A program made the translations under genes and the position numbers. Positions 22,195 through 32,525 of a DNA stretch of 64,000 bases are shown in pieces (positions within the stretch are counted from its first letter, which is position 1; each line of letters begins with the position of its first letter). Origin of the DNA: Gnetum montanum (taxonomy: Eukaryota; Streptophyta; Gnetopsida; Gnetales; Gnetaceae); contig MNCI01011934.1 of assembly GCA_015680685.1 (NCBI GenBank), forward strand, positions 40,382 through 104,381, given 5' to 3'. Below the pieces are notes generated by a model. That model was not told the origin of the DNA. It did not search any database and saw nothing but the letters and a program-made list of their open reading frames with translations.

Positions 22195-24600
22195 AAGCGT
22201 AGGTGAGGGTGTGTTCAGATTATTGGGCTAGAAGAAATGACATTTGCGTGGCTTGGATTCCAGTCCACTTGGCTGAGGTGTCGGCTATAAGTTAACAACC
22301 CTTGTAGCGTTTCATTGTTGTGGCTATGGTGGTATTTCTCCATGCATGGATGGAGCAGGTGGCAATTGAGAGGGATGGTGTGGAGGAATGGTAGAAGAAG
22401 GTGATGGAGGGTAGAAGTGATGTGGATTTATCCCCCTAGGTGATGGAGATGGATGTCTGAAATATTCAGGGGGATGGTAGTAACTGGGAAAGGCCGCATG
22501 GCTAGAAGACTCTCCTAGAGAGACCAGTTGCTAAACATAGTACCCATAAGGATCTGGATGCTTGTAAGGGTACTGCTGTCTTGGAGGTGGCATCCCCCAC
22601 GCTTGTGGTTGCTGCCACTGTTGGAAATATTTATATGGTTGCGGAGGCGTTCCACTTGGATAGTATCCTTGCTGCTGCTGGTGGAATTGGTTGGGGTTGC
22701 CTTGTGGATAAGGCAACCTTCGGGGTGTCTGCCTTTGCGCCAAACGAGGGTTCAAGGCATAGACCCCAGACTCTTGAATGTGAGACACCATAGGACAACA
22801 TCTCTTAGGATGTTCATATTAGCATATGCTGCATCCATTGTCCTCTTCGGTGTCAGAGTCTACAACCTGTTCTGCTGCAGCAACTTTTCCCTTACCCTTA
22901 TGTTGGGTACGTTCAGCTCCCTTCTTCCTGCATCGATCATGGTCACTACCCTGTTCTTTGGACTCTTCTGCAATTTTCAATACACTTTGGAATCTCTCAT
23001 CCAAAGAGTCCCACATTTTATCCACCTTTACCGATATTTTAGATGTAAACTTTTGTATTGGCAAAGTCTCCCAGTTCACCGCTGCTACCAGTGGTGACTC
23101 ATTATCCTCATCACAAAATCGAACCTCCCTTTTTCTAAGAGAAGGGTCTTGGTTGAATTCTTCAACACTCTACTTTTTTCTGAGTTCTCCTTTCTCTTTG
23201 GCCACTTGATCAATGAGGCATTGCAACTGATGGACCCTTAGCTCTGACAGCCATCCCTTGGCGTACACACCAAGGGTCTTTCGTGTTTCACAATGGAGCC
23301 CATCTATAATGTGGTGAAGCTGTGCCCACTAAGAGTAACCATGACCAGGACACCGATGTAATAGTGAGTAATACCTGCTCATGGCAGCATCTAAGGGTTT
23401 ATGATTTCCTTGTTTCCAACCTTGGATCTGCCATCTCAGATTCGCCACTCTAGAGTACATTTGATATTTTTCATTAAAGATTTCAAGCATCGTACTCCAT
23501 CTTCAGATTCATTCCGGCTCTAAGGACCAGTACCAACTTTCGGCTTCTTTGATGAGTGTACGAGGGAACAGCTTCAATCGTTGCCAATCATTATCAATAT
23601 TTTGCAGGGTGCAGGCATCATGGAATGCCTGCAAGTGGGTCTGTGGATCACAGTTGTATCCCCCTTCAAATCTGGGGATGTTGTTCATATCAACATGCTT
23701 GATTCGACTATCCTTCATGTGCCTACTTGGAATGTGAACTACCTCTACAATGTGGAGTATGCTCTGAGTAGCTAACAATGGCTCATCTGAATCATAGTCC
23801 TGTTGGGGACTATGATGTATGCGACGATTTCTGCTACCCCTTCTTTCATGCTGACGAGGGCCACGCGATTGGTCACGTGCTTCCTCATGTTTCCCCCTTC
23901 AAACCTGCTTACCATCGTCCTTTCTCTCCAACCTTCCCTTGTAATGCTCAGAACTTGAGCTAGATGAAGGTGAGGGAGAGGGGGAGGACGGAAAAGAAGG
24001 AGAGGCATCAACATCACTTTGGTGTGATCTCCCCATCTACCCTGGTGACAGTCGCGGTCATCTCCTCCAGCTTTGCTACGTGACCCGCCATCCCCTTGAG
24101 GATCATGGTCACTTGGAGGTTGATTCTGGATAACTGACTGGAGGATCTACGACCCCAGGTGTAGTTCAGTCGAAAGAGTATCATGAAATACAGGATCTCC
24201 ATTGTCTTGTGGCCCTTATGAGAATAAGGGGTTACTGAAGTGTTTCCCCTTTTGTTGTTCATATCTCTTGGCCTGCTCCTGATCTCTTATTCGTTGAGCT
24301 TCCGTGGGATGATAGTCCCGGTAGTCATGGTCCTCAATGACATACTCCGCCACTCGATCCTGGATGCCCATTTTGCCCAGATTGTGATATAGCATCGTAG
24401 GAGCTGCTCAGTCGGGTGATAGCACGATGTTAGCCTCCATGTCCTACCATCAAAGATGCTCATCCTGATGTAGGATGAATGTGAAATCAGGGACATATTC
24501 ATTAGGATGTTCGTATACCACCCGACATTCTTGCAGCATCAGTGGTTCAAATGCATCTCTCCTGTGAGAAGACTTGTTGGATGTTAGATGGTCCATATAA
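22195..24600 (-). pseudogene. Element A gag and Gln/Pro-rich linker, broken
   Basis: The start region near 24600 aligns with the gag starts of B (27049) and D (55774), but the ATG is not preserved. It continues with YEHPNEYVPDFTFILHQDE, also seen in B and D. Capsid-like stretches follow: 23778-23509 (LDMNNIPRFEGGYNCDP-type sequence and LFPRTLIKEAESWYW) and 23079-22819 (KVDKMWDSLDERFQSVLKIAEE). A CSIC..YEHPKRCC segment (about 22830-22790) resembles a zinc knuckle. The Gln/Pro-rich tail is at 22791-22531. Gag builds the virus-like particle. Several stops and frame changes are present. Confidence 0.7.
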
Positions 24601-24721
24601 TCGGTGTACCTTATGATTAACTTAAGTTCGCCTAGTGTGCGTAAATATTTCTACCCTGGGTCTGTTTCAATGACTTAAATGATAATTTCACTAAAGTCAG
24701 ATGATGCATGTAAGACTAATA

Positions 24722-24740
24722 GTCCTCGACAATGGCGCCA
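24722..24740 (-). promoter_or_regulatory. Element A primer-binding site (tRNA-Asp type)
   Basis: The minus strand reads TGGCGCCATTGTCGAGGAC one base inside the 5' LTR. Plant tRNA-Asp (GUC) ends in ...CGGCAACGGCGCCA, whose complement starts TGGCGCCGTTGCCGGGGA. The match is perfect over the first seven bases, with G/A, C/T and G/A transitions beyond. tRNA-Asp priming is usual for Athila/Tat elements. Confidence 0.75.
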
Positions 24741-24741
24741 A

Positions 24742-25632
24742 TGATGAGCTGCTAGGTATCCCTAAGCCCAACCATACAAATCATGAGCATTCACGCGTGA
24801 CTCGGTCGAAATCCGCAAACTGTAAGCACTTAACATACACCAGACTTCTAACTAGTGAAACCTTGGGTTAGAATAGTCATTGTCATCCTAATCTCACTTG
24901 TGAAGCTTTGTTTATGTTGGTTGAGTGAGACTATGGCTAATGATTTTTATATCTTTTAATTATATTTTTGGCGACTAATCATTTTGGAAAATAAGAATAG
25001 AATATTAATTAATCTAAGATTATCTTAATCTAAATCTTAACTATTCCTAACATAAGTATCCGGTCGCATCTTCCAAGCACGTTCTGAGAATTTCCTAACA
25101 CTACTAGGTTACCAGATGTTAAGCATCACTAGGCTTACCAAGTGTTTGGATTACGTTCGAGATGGTCGTACTTATGGCCTTAATGAACTATGAAGGAACA
25201 ATAACGATTGAAATTATAATAACGAAAACATAAATAATTAACAAGTAACTAATAAAGCATAAACAAGTAATTAATAAAGCATAAAAATATTAAACAATTA
25301 AATGCATGAGACAACTAAGTCCAAATGCTGCAAGGTATGCTTGAACAGTTCATCTTTATTTCGGTCACGCCAATGGGCTCAGATACATCAATGCTCGAAT
25401 AAAGATTCGATCACTTTTCATACACCTGCTGTGGGCACNNNNNNNNNNNNNNNNNNNNNNNNNNNNNNNNNNNNNNNNNNNNNNNNNNNNNNNNNNNNNN
25501 NNNNNNNNNNNNNNNNNNNNNNNNNNNNNNNNNNNNNNNNNNNNNNNNNNNNNNNNNNNNNNNNNNNNNNNNNNNNNNNNNNNNNCGCGTATACACGGCC
25601 TAGTCGACGCATTGACTTTTGACACTTCATCA
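24742..25632 (-). repeat. Element A 5' LTR, containing an assembly gap
   Basis: It matches 12536-13426 over its whole length of 891 bp. On the minus strand it begins TGATGAAGTG (25632) and ends CTCATCA (24742). The run of unknown bases at 25439-25585 falls where the other LTR has the TATA box and start region (13233-13379). This LTR is the transcription start of element A. Confidence 0.85.
25439..25585. other. Assembly gap (147 unknown bases)
   Basis: A run of 147 n. The bases on either side align to 13232 and 13380 in the other LTR of element A, leaving exactly 147 bases between them, so the gap size is probably true. Confidence 0.95.
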
Positions 25633-26375
25633 GTTGCCAAGCCTATAAATAAGAGGCGGCTCTCCCTTGTTTCTCCATCTAGATCTAGACCCTTAGTGAA
25701 ACTCTGGTAGTTTTACCTCTCCAGAGATAGAATAATTTCCATGTGCCCACAGTAGGAGCTCTAAAGTGAATGGATCTTTATTTGAGAAATTTTGTACCTA
25801 AACGCACAATTATGTACGACAATAAAGATGAATTGTTGGATAAACCTTGTAGTGCATGGAATAGGCTAAATAGGACTTTAATTATTGTTATTTATTGTTA
25901 ATTGTTTAAATGCCTTATTAGTTAATTAAATCTCTCTCAACCCTTCTCCCATAGTTAAGTGCATTCAGTATGACCGTTTTGAGCATGTGCGTTACGCTTG
26001 GTAATCCCAGCAATGAATAGCATTTGGTAATCCCTGAAGGTTGCATTGGTTCAAGGTGCAAACGGTAAGTGGGAATGGATACTGATGCTAGGTTAATTAA
26101 GGCTTAGTTAGTTAGTTAAAGCTAGTTAATTAGTCTCTTCACCTTTTCCATCATTAGCATAGGCGATAAAACAGAAAAGATATAAAAATCACATACCTCA
26201 GACTTACTTAACCATACAACTGTGACAAATACAAGTAAGTCTGGGAAGACTACAAACGATTAACCTTAAGTGTTCCATAAGGCGTGTAGGCACTTAGTCT
26301 GTGGAGTTCGACTGGATCGTGCGTGTAACGCTCGTATTCGTATGGTTGAGTGTAGGGTTACCTCATCAATCATCA
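25633..26375 (+). repeat. Element B 5' LTR, second part
   Basis: It resumes at GTTGCCAAGCCTATAAATAAG (TATA box at about 25642-25652) and matches the 3' LTR from about 31793 to 32520. Its first five bases, GTTGC, are the right-hand target duplication of element A; the left copy is ACCAC at 12531-12535. The LTR ends ..AATCATCA at 26375. Shared phrases include 'tgcatggaataggctaaata' and 'aagtgttccataaggc'. Confidence 0.85.
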
Positions 26376-26903
26376 TTGTGGTGCATGGAATAGGCTAAAT
26401 AGGACTTTAATTATTGTTATTTATTGTTAATTTTTTAAATACTTTATTAGTTAATTAAATATCTCTTAACCCTTCTCCCATAGTTAAGTGCATTCAGTAC
26501 GACCACTTCGAGCACCTGTGTTACGCTTGGTAATCCCAGTAACGAATAGCATTTGGTAATCCCAGAAGGTTGCATTGGTTCAAGGTGTGAATGGTAAGTG
26601 GGAATGGATACTGATGCTAGTTAATTAAGGCTTAGTTAGTTAGTTAAATTTAGTTAATTACTCTCTTCACCTTTTCCCTCGTTAGCATAGATGATAAAAC
26701 AGAAAAGATATAAAAATCACATACCTCAGACTTACTTAACCATACAGCCGTGACAAATATAAGTAAGTCTGGGACGATAATGAACGATTAACCTTAAGTG
26801 TTCCATAAGGTGTGTAGGCACTTAATCTATAGAGCTTGACCAGATCATGCGTGTAACACTCATATTCGTATGGTTGAGTGTAGGGGTACCTCGCCACTTA
26901 TCA
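26376..26903 (+). repeat. Tandem duplicate of the 3' two-thirds of the B LTR
   Basis: From TTGTGGTGCATGG at 26376 this segment repeats 25847 onward (TTGTAGTGCATGG) with an offset of 529 bp, through to ..ACTTATCA at 26903. The repeat begins directly after the LTR terminus, and the junction shares TTG between the LTR/primer-site boundary (ATCATTGG) and the internal start point (CTTGTAG). The 3' LTR of B has no such duplication. Confidence 0.85.
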
Positions 26904-26904
26904 T

Positions 26905-26923
26905 TGGTGCCGTTGCAGGGGAC
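26905..26923 (+). promoter_or_regulatory. Element B primer-binding site (tRNA-Asp type)
   Basis: TGGTGCCGTTGCAGGGGAC starts one base after the LTR sequence ends. It matches the complement of plant tRNA-Asp (TGGCGCCGTTGCCGGGGA) at all but two positions of the first 18. Confidence 0.8.
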
Positions 26924-27048
26924 TAAGTTGTTTGTGCGCTAAGTAGAACATAGGGAATCATCCACATCGTTGGGAAGCTTAAACGAACCCTTAGGATTAA
27001 TCAAAAAAAATTTTAAACAATGGTCAATAGCACACCAACAAGATAAAA

Positions 27049-28975
27049 ATGTCTTCTTCTTCTCATAAGAGCACTTTACCACCTAGGGATCACACAAGAG
27101 ACAGTCGGCGGTCTAACACATGTAACCCAGATCTGCCAGTTCCTCAAAAGTATCGGGTAGTGTATACTCATCACGATGAGTATATACCTGATTTTACCTT
27201 TATCCTCCATCAGGATGAACAACTGTGTTGGCTAGACTTGCAAGGTAACATAGTGTTACCCCTAAATCGGGCAGTCCCTAACATGCTCCTTCGTGCTCTT
27301 GCACAGATAGACATGACGCAACTATACGCTGAATACATTGCAGAAGATTATGACACAAGGGATTACCATCCCATAGAAGCGCAACATCAATGGGACTTGC
27401 GGCAGGAGAGTCACCACACATAGTTGAAGGGAAAAGGCCCCTGTAATGCTTCGCCCGTCATAAGAGAAATTAAGGGTGGTGAACCTATCTCAATAGGTTC
27501 TCCACAAAATGATGTTCCCCCTCCTAATGATAGTGAGGAGATGAGGTATCAGAACCTGCACTCCATGATAGACAACCCTGGTTTTGATTCCCATGAACAT
27601 CATGTGTTCACTAAGGAAACATAAGCACAAGATAAGGGTAAGCATTTTGATTGTCATCACAATCGAGGCCATAGTCACCGAAGAGAAGGTAAGAAACATC
27701 ATCATGGCAATGGTTCCCATTTTTCTTCTCCTTCATCAAATCATTCACCCTCTCCTTCCACATCAGGACGTAGTCACAAAGAGCACAACCATGAGGATAA
27801 GGGTAAGGATAAGAAAAATGAGAACCCTCGATTAGAGAGTCGAGAGCGAGGGAAAGGGCATTCTAGAGAGTCAAGGCATAAAATAAGGGAAAGTAGGGAA
27901 CCACGTAGGCATCATAGACGTCATGAGAGAGATGATCATGAAGAACACCTGCTAACAACTCGGAGTATGTTAGACATTATGGAGGCTATGAGAATACCTA
28001 CAAGGCATCAAAAAGATAGTCAGATTAAGAGACTAGACATGAATAATATCCCACGGTTTGAGGGGGGATACAATGCTGATTCACAAAATCACTTACAGGC
28101 ATTCCACGATGCCTGCACCTTGCAAAATATTGAAAACAAGTGGCATAGGTTAAAGTTGTTTCCTAGGACACTCATAAAAGAAGCAAAGAGTTGGTACCAG
28201 GTTTTAGAGCTGGAAACTATTAGGAGATGGAGTACAATGCTAGAATTGTTTAACGATAAATACCAAATGTACTCCAGAGTGTCCAGCTTATGTAAGTAGA
28301 TCCAAGGATGGAAGTAGGGTAATCATGAACCCTTGGATGCTGCCATGGGCTGATATTACGCATTGCTACGTCATTGCCCGAGCCATGGTTATGCACAAGG
28401 GGATCAACTACGCCACCTCATAGATGGGCTAAGACATGAAACTAGGAGAACCCTTGGGACATATGCCCAAGGAAGATTATCTAAACTTAGGTCCCACGAA
28501 GTTCATAGATTGTTGGAGCAAGTAGCTAAAGAAGAAGGGGAGCTATGGAAAAGAGAAAGCATGGAAGAATATAACCGTGATCCTTCCCTTCGAAAGAGTG
28601 GAGTAAGATTCTGTAAGGAAGAGGATGAGTCACCACTCAAAGAGTTAGTGAATAGAAAAACCTTGCTGCTTCAAAAGTTAACAACCAAAGTGTCAGCTAA
28701 GGTAGATCAAATGTGGGACTCCTTAGACAGTAGATTTGAAATTGTTTTGAAAATCGTAGAGGAGTCTAAGAAATGAAGTAGTGACCATAATAAGAAAAAG
28801 AGGAGAGATTCAGACCATGTAGGTAACAAGGGTAAGGGAAAAATGGCCATCGCTGATGAGGTTGTGGACTCTGATATAGATAATGATGGTGGATGTGAGA
28901 TCTACCAATATGACCATCTTAAAGGATGCTGCCCAATAATCTCACATTTGCAAGAGTCTGAGGTGTATGTGCTCA
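27049..28975 (+). pseudogene. Element B gag
   Basis: The start at 27049 (MSSSSHKSTLPPRDHTRDS) matches the D gag start at 55774. It runs open for 124 codons, including PQKYRVVYTHHDEYIPDFTF, to a TAG at 27421. The downstream RNA-binding segment is Ser/His/Arg-rich (27600-27960). The capsid core lies at 27967-28299 (LDMNNIPRFEGGYNADSQNH, LFPRTLIKEAKSWYQ), then 28363-28776 (YAQGDQLRHLIDGLRHETRR, KVDQMWDSLDSRFEIVLKI). A zinc-knuckle-like CEIYQYDHLKGCC lies at about 28899-28937, with the second Cys changed to Tyr. Four or more stops break it. Confidence 0.75.
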
Positions 28976-29560
28976 ACCCAAGACTTAACAGACGGCAGGC
29001 ACCCTGAAGGTTACCTTATCCCCAAGGTAACCCGAGGCAGTTCCACCAACCGTTAACATATTATCCAAGTGGAACTCTACCACAACCTATCAAGCAACAC
29101 CAGCAGTGGCAACACCCACAGTCATGGGAGATGCGACTGCCTAGACAACAATACCCGTATGGCTACTACGTACAGCAGCTAGTTTCTCCAAGTGACTTTA
29201 TGGGTGACATAACCCCACAACATCACTACCAAGTTCGGGAGTATTTTAGGACTCCTTCTCCTATGGAAGATGCACCACATGCATACCATTCTCCGAATCC
29301 ATCTGCCATTCATACGCTAATAGTTCCACTACCACCCGCTCCAACGATGCAAGGGGAACTCCCCACTCAACCATAGCGACATAATGCTACGAGAGCTGTA
29401 AACCTTCAACTCACTGCTAGTTCTAACAACCACATGAAGAGAAGAGCTTTCTTTAGAACCAAAAGCCCAAAAAAGCTCTCACAACCACAAGCGGTTGAGT
29501 CTGTGCATGCTCCTCCAACAAGTAAGGCTTCGGAGCTCCCTTCAAATCAATAATAAGGCT
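28976..29560 (+). other. Element B gag-protease linker (Gln/Pro-rich)
   Basis: A weakly open frame rich in Gln, Pro and Tyr (29131-29376: QQYPYGYYVQQ, then Pro-rich PPAPTMQGELPTQP). The equivalent region in A is about 22791-22200. No domain; stops at 29006 and 29374. Confidence 0.5.
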
Positions 29561-30405
29561 CAACGCATATGGTTATGTTAACACATACCATTACTAACTG
29601 GATAAATGTGGGCCACCTTCCCAAGAAACTCTCTGACCTTGGAAGTCCCTAAATCTACCTCCAAGTTGCTGGGAATGAACCATGTAAGACTCTTCTTGAC
29701 TCAGGTTCTGGAGTCAACTTAATCTCACGAGAAATGTATAAAGCCTGGAACCTTCCTCCACTCAAGAAGAGTAATATTCAACTAGAGTTGGCTGACCAGT
29801 CCATCACCATTCCCTTGGGATTGGTGGAGGACATCGTTACCACCGTGTGTGGTTGGTCATACCTAGCTGATTTCCTAGTGATAGAAGTCAATAGTAACAA
29901 AGGGGACTTCCCAATTATAATGGGGAGGGCATGGCTCAGCACCATCAACGCGTGCCTAGGAATCCATGATCTTTCCTTGGAAATATCTAAGGAAAAAATT
30001 TATGGAAAGATCAAGAAGAAGAAAGTTCCATGCATCACATACAGTGACTCACAGGTTGATGACATGGAGGAATGCTCAGCATTTCTTGTATGTAACCTGT
30101 GTGCACCAGAGGATAACATACAAAGGTGCTTGTATGTAGCAACCACTCAACAAGAGAACACCCTGTGGTTGATATCTAATCAAGAGAGCATCCCACCAAC
30201 ATGCATGGAACGAACTGGGAGAACAACTCATGCCCACAACGAAGGCATAGATACATTGGAGTATGAGCATCGCCGACTTCCACCCCTTAACCTGAAAACA
30301 TCAATCGTGAGAAGTTGGAGACTTCTAAAAAATTCAAATAGGCATTCATTATTTCAGATCTCTCCCTTTCCATTTAGTCATGGTGGAGATGGCCACATGT
30401 ACTAA
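29561..30405 (+). pseudogene. Element B aspartic protease fused to the pol tail (RT, RNase H and integrase deleted)
   Basis: The active site LLDSGSGVNLIS is encoded at about 29694-29730, and FPIIMGRAWLST lies near 29910-29945. The frame is open from 29734 to a stop at 30403-30405. After the protease it runs through about 100 residues of linker and ends FPFSHGGDGHMY. Element A ends its integrase with TPSHGGDPHPC. So the frame passes from the protease/linker straight to the last residues of pol, and all of RT, RNase H and integrase (about 3.5 kb in A) is absent. The join lies around 30290-30350. Confidence 0.7.
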
Positions 30406-31703
30406 TCAATTGAGGCCCTCAATTCTTTTAAGTTTTTGTTTTACACATTTTTATTTTTACAATTTCTTTAACTTTTCTTGTTTTTTTTACAACATCATTC
30501 ATCCTTTTTCTTTTATTTGTGTATATGTGTCTTATCCATTTTGTTAAGTTTTTCACCCAATAATTGCTCTTCATGATGGTATGAACTATTTTCTATTGGT
30601 TGCTAATATTTGGTTTTTACCTTTAAGTTATGATGTTGATACTAAGGTATGGTTCTTTTGATATGACAGGCAATGAGTCCACTTCATCCATACATCCACA
30701 AATTTCTATGGTCTCTCTTGGCTTGGAACTGTATAGCCCCTTTCTCAATAATAAGAACTATAACGAATCAGTGACTGGGTATTTCTCAAATTAAGGAAGG
30801 ACTCAAGGAATGAAATGGGTGTGACTTCAAGGGAACTTGGTACATTTGTGTTGGCCTTTCTCTTGGGTTCTTGGATGTTTTCTTCTTGAGTTTTCTTACC
30901 ATTCCGACATTGCCACCTTATTGGGAAGCTGAGCAAATAAAAATAACAAGGTCTTTGCATGGTGTGGTTCTCACCTATAAACATAAAAAAAAGTGAGAAT
31001 TCAAAGCACACCTCTTAGAAGGAATAATCATCTAGGCTACAAGCACTGGTTATGGAGCTAAAAACATGTTCCCTCTAACTAAGGCCCTTCTCGCTTCCTA
31101 TTCTCTCCTCCTTNTTTGTTGAGGCTGGATTTGGAATAAGATTTACTAAGTCATATTAACCATGAAATACACAAGGGGCTGTACACCACCTTGTTCTTGG
31201 GATTCCATTCCATTCTCTTCTCTCCATTCTTTTCTCCATTGTTTACCTCATTGCCGGTTGTATCATTAGTGTATATTTTAGTTGATGCATTGTTTTCTTT
31301 TTGGTAGATTCTTATGGTTAAGACTTTAACTCTTTCTCAAAATGACATTCCTAGAGCCTACAGACTCTTTGAATGTGGGATTGTCAGGGCATTAAGGACA
31401 TGAGCCTACTTTGGGGAGGATCCATTGGCATTCCTATTTGGTGCACCAGTTAAATTATATCGCTTAACATTTTTTCAATCCACTCTATTTTGTTCATTTA
31501 CATCTTGACATCCATTTCATCGATGTTATAGTTTTCTCTTTTTCTCCATCTTCCTTGTTCTTTTTCTTTCTCCATTCTATCGCTACTGGAGGTTCGCTCT
31601 TAGTCATGGGGGTCCTAATCCAATTTTTTCAATTTTCTCCTAGCCCCTATACCTTTGGTAGTAATCACTATTATATCTCTAGACCCGTATCAGCATGGGG
31701 GTA
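30406..31703 (+). other. Element B 3' spacer with polypurine tract
   Basis: No gene. T-rich text after the pol tail corresponds to the A spacer at 18390-17000. An AATTCAAAGCACACC word near 30997 matches the reverse complement of similar words in A. One unknown base lies at 31114. The segment ends with CATGGGGGTA (31694-31703), the polypurine tract directly before the TGATGGG of the 3' LTR. Confidence 0.6.
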
Positions 31704-32520
31704 TGATGGGATGCGATATTGCATGGGCCACAATATTGCATCGACTGCAATATTGCATCCCCCGCGATATCATGTACACGATATCATAGTGCGCCGCCAA
31801 GTCTATAAATAAGAGGCAGCTCTCCCTTGTTTCTCCATCTAGATCTAGACCCTTAGCAAAAATTTGGCAGTTTTACCTCTCTAGAGATAGAATAATTTCC
31901 ATGTGCTTGCAATAGGAGCTCCAAAGTGAATGGACCTTTATTCGAGCAATTTTGTACCTGAACGCACAATTGTGTACGGCAATAAAGACGAACTGTTGGA
32001 TAAACCTTGCAGTGCATGGAATAGGCTAAATAGGACTTTAATTATTGTTATTTATTGTTAATTTTTAAATGATTTATTAGTTAATTATATCTCTCTCAAC
32101 CCTTCTCCCATAGTTAAGTGCATTCAGTACGACCGCTTTGAGCACGTGCATTACACTTGGTAATCTTAGCAATGAATAGCGTTTAGTAATCCCAGAAGGT
32201 TGCATTGGTTTAGGGTGTGAAAAGTAAGTGGGAACGGATACTGATGCTAAGTTAATTAAGGCTTAGTTAGTTAGTTAATTAGTCTCTTCACCTTTTCCCT
32301 CATTAGCATAGGTGATAAAACAGAAAAGATATAAAAATCACATACCTCAGACTTAACCTTACAACCATGACAAATACAAGTAAGTCTGGGAAGACAAAAA
32401 ATGATTAACCTTAAGTGTTCCATAAGGCATGTAGGTACTTAGTCTATGGAGTTCGACTAGATCACGCGTGTAACGCTTATATTTGTATGGTTGAGTGTAG
32501 GGGTACCTCACCACTCATCA
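31704..32520 (+). repeat. Element B 3' LTR
   Basis: 817 bp, TGATGGG...CTCATCA, followed by ATGGT. The first 90 bases carry GCGATATTGC/GCAATATTGC/GCGATATC words like the 5' copy, but several CpG sites are changed to TG or CA. The TATA box GTCTATAAATAAG is at about 31800. This intact copy shows what the 5' LTR looked like before A inserted. Confidence 0.85.
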
Positions 32521-32525
32521 ATGGT
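32521..32525. repeat. Target-site duplication of element B, right copy (ATGGT)
   Basis: Identical to 12423-12427. Element C resumes here. Confidence 0.85.

Larger units (their letters stand above)
12536..25632 (-). mobile_element. Athila-like Ty3 retrotransposon A with extra downstream ORF
   Basis: Direct LTRs of equal length (891 bp: 12536-13426 and 24742-25632) bound a 13.1-kb element read on the minus strand. From its 5' end: LTR, tRNA-Asp-type primer site, gag (about 24600-22540), protease, RT with FIDDFS, RNase H, integrase with DDE residues, a spacer, an additional ORF segment with its own TATA block (about 16950-13530), then the polypurine tract and 3' LTR. Domain order PR-RT-RH-IN and the (F/M)IDDFS active site place it in the Athila group of Ty3/gypsy. 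All domains carry stops or frame changes. The LTRs differ at about 45 of the first 430 aligned positions by hand count, mostly transitions, so the insertion is old. Confidence 0.85.
12428..32520 (+). mobile_element. Athila-like Ty3 retrotransposon B, pol-deleted, with element A in its 5' LTR
   Basis: B runs from TGATGGG at 12428 to ATCA at 32520 and is flanked by perfect ATGGT repeats. Its 5' LTR is in two parts (12428-12535 and 25633-26375) because element A inserted into it, and a further 528 bp of LTR sequence (26376-26903) is duplicated in tandem before the primer site. The internal region (26904-31703) encodes gag and an aspartic protease, then jumps directly to the tail of pol, so RT, RNase H and integrase are missing. 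B therefore depended on relatives such as A or D for replication. It is inserted in element C. Confidence 0.85.

Noticed and set aside
22528-23097. 189-codon + strand frame
   Set aside because: Antisense to the gag tail of A, whose homologues in B and D are coding on the opposite strand relative to this frame.
25302-25640. Reading frames spanning the unknown bases
   Set aside because: They exist only because unknown codons do not count as stops. The sequence is LTR of element A.
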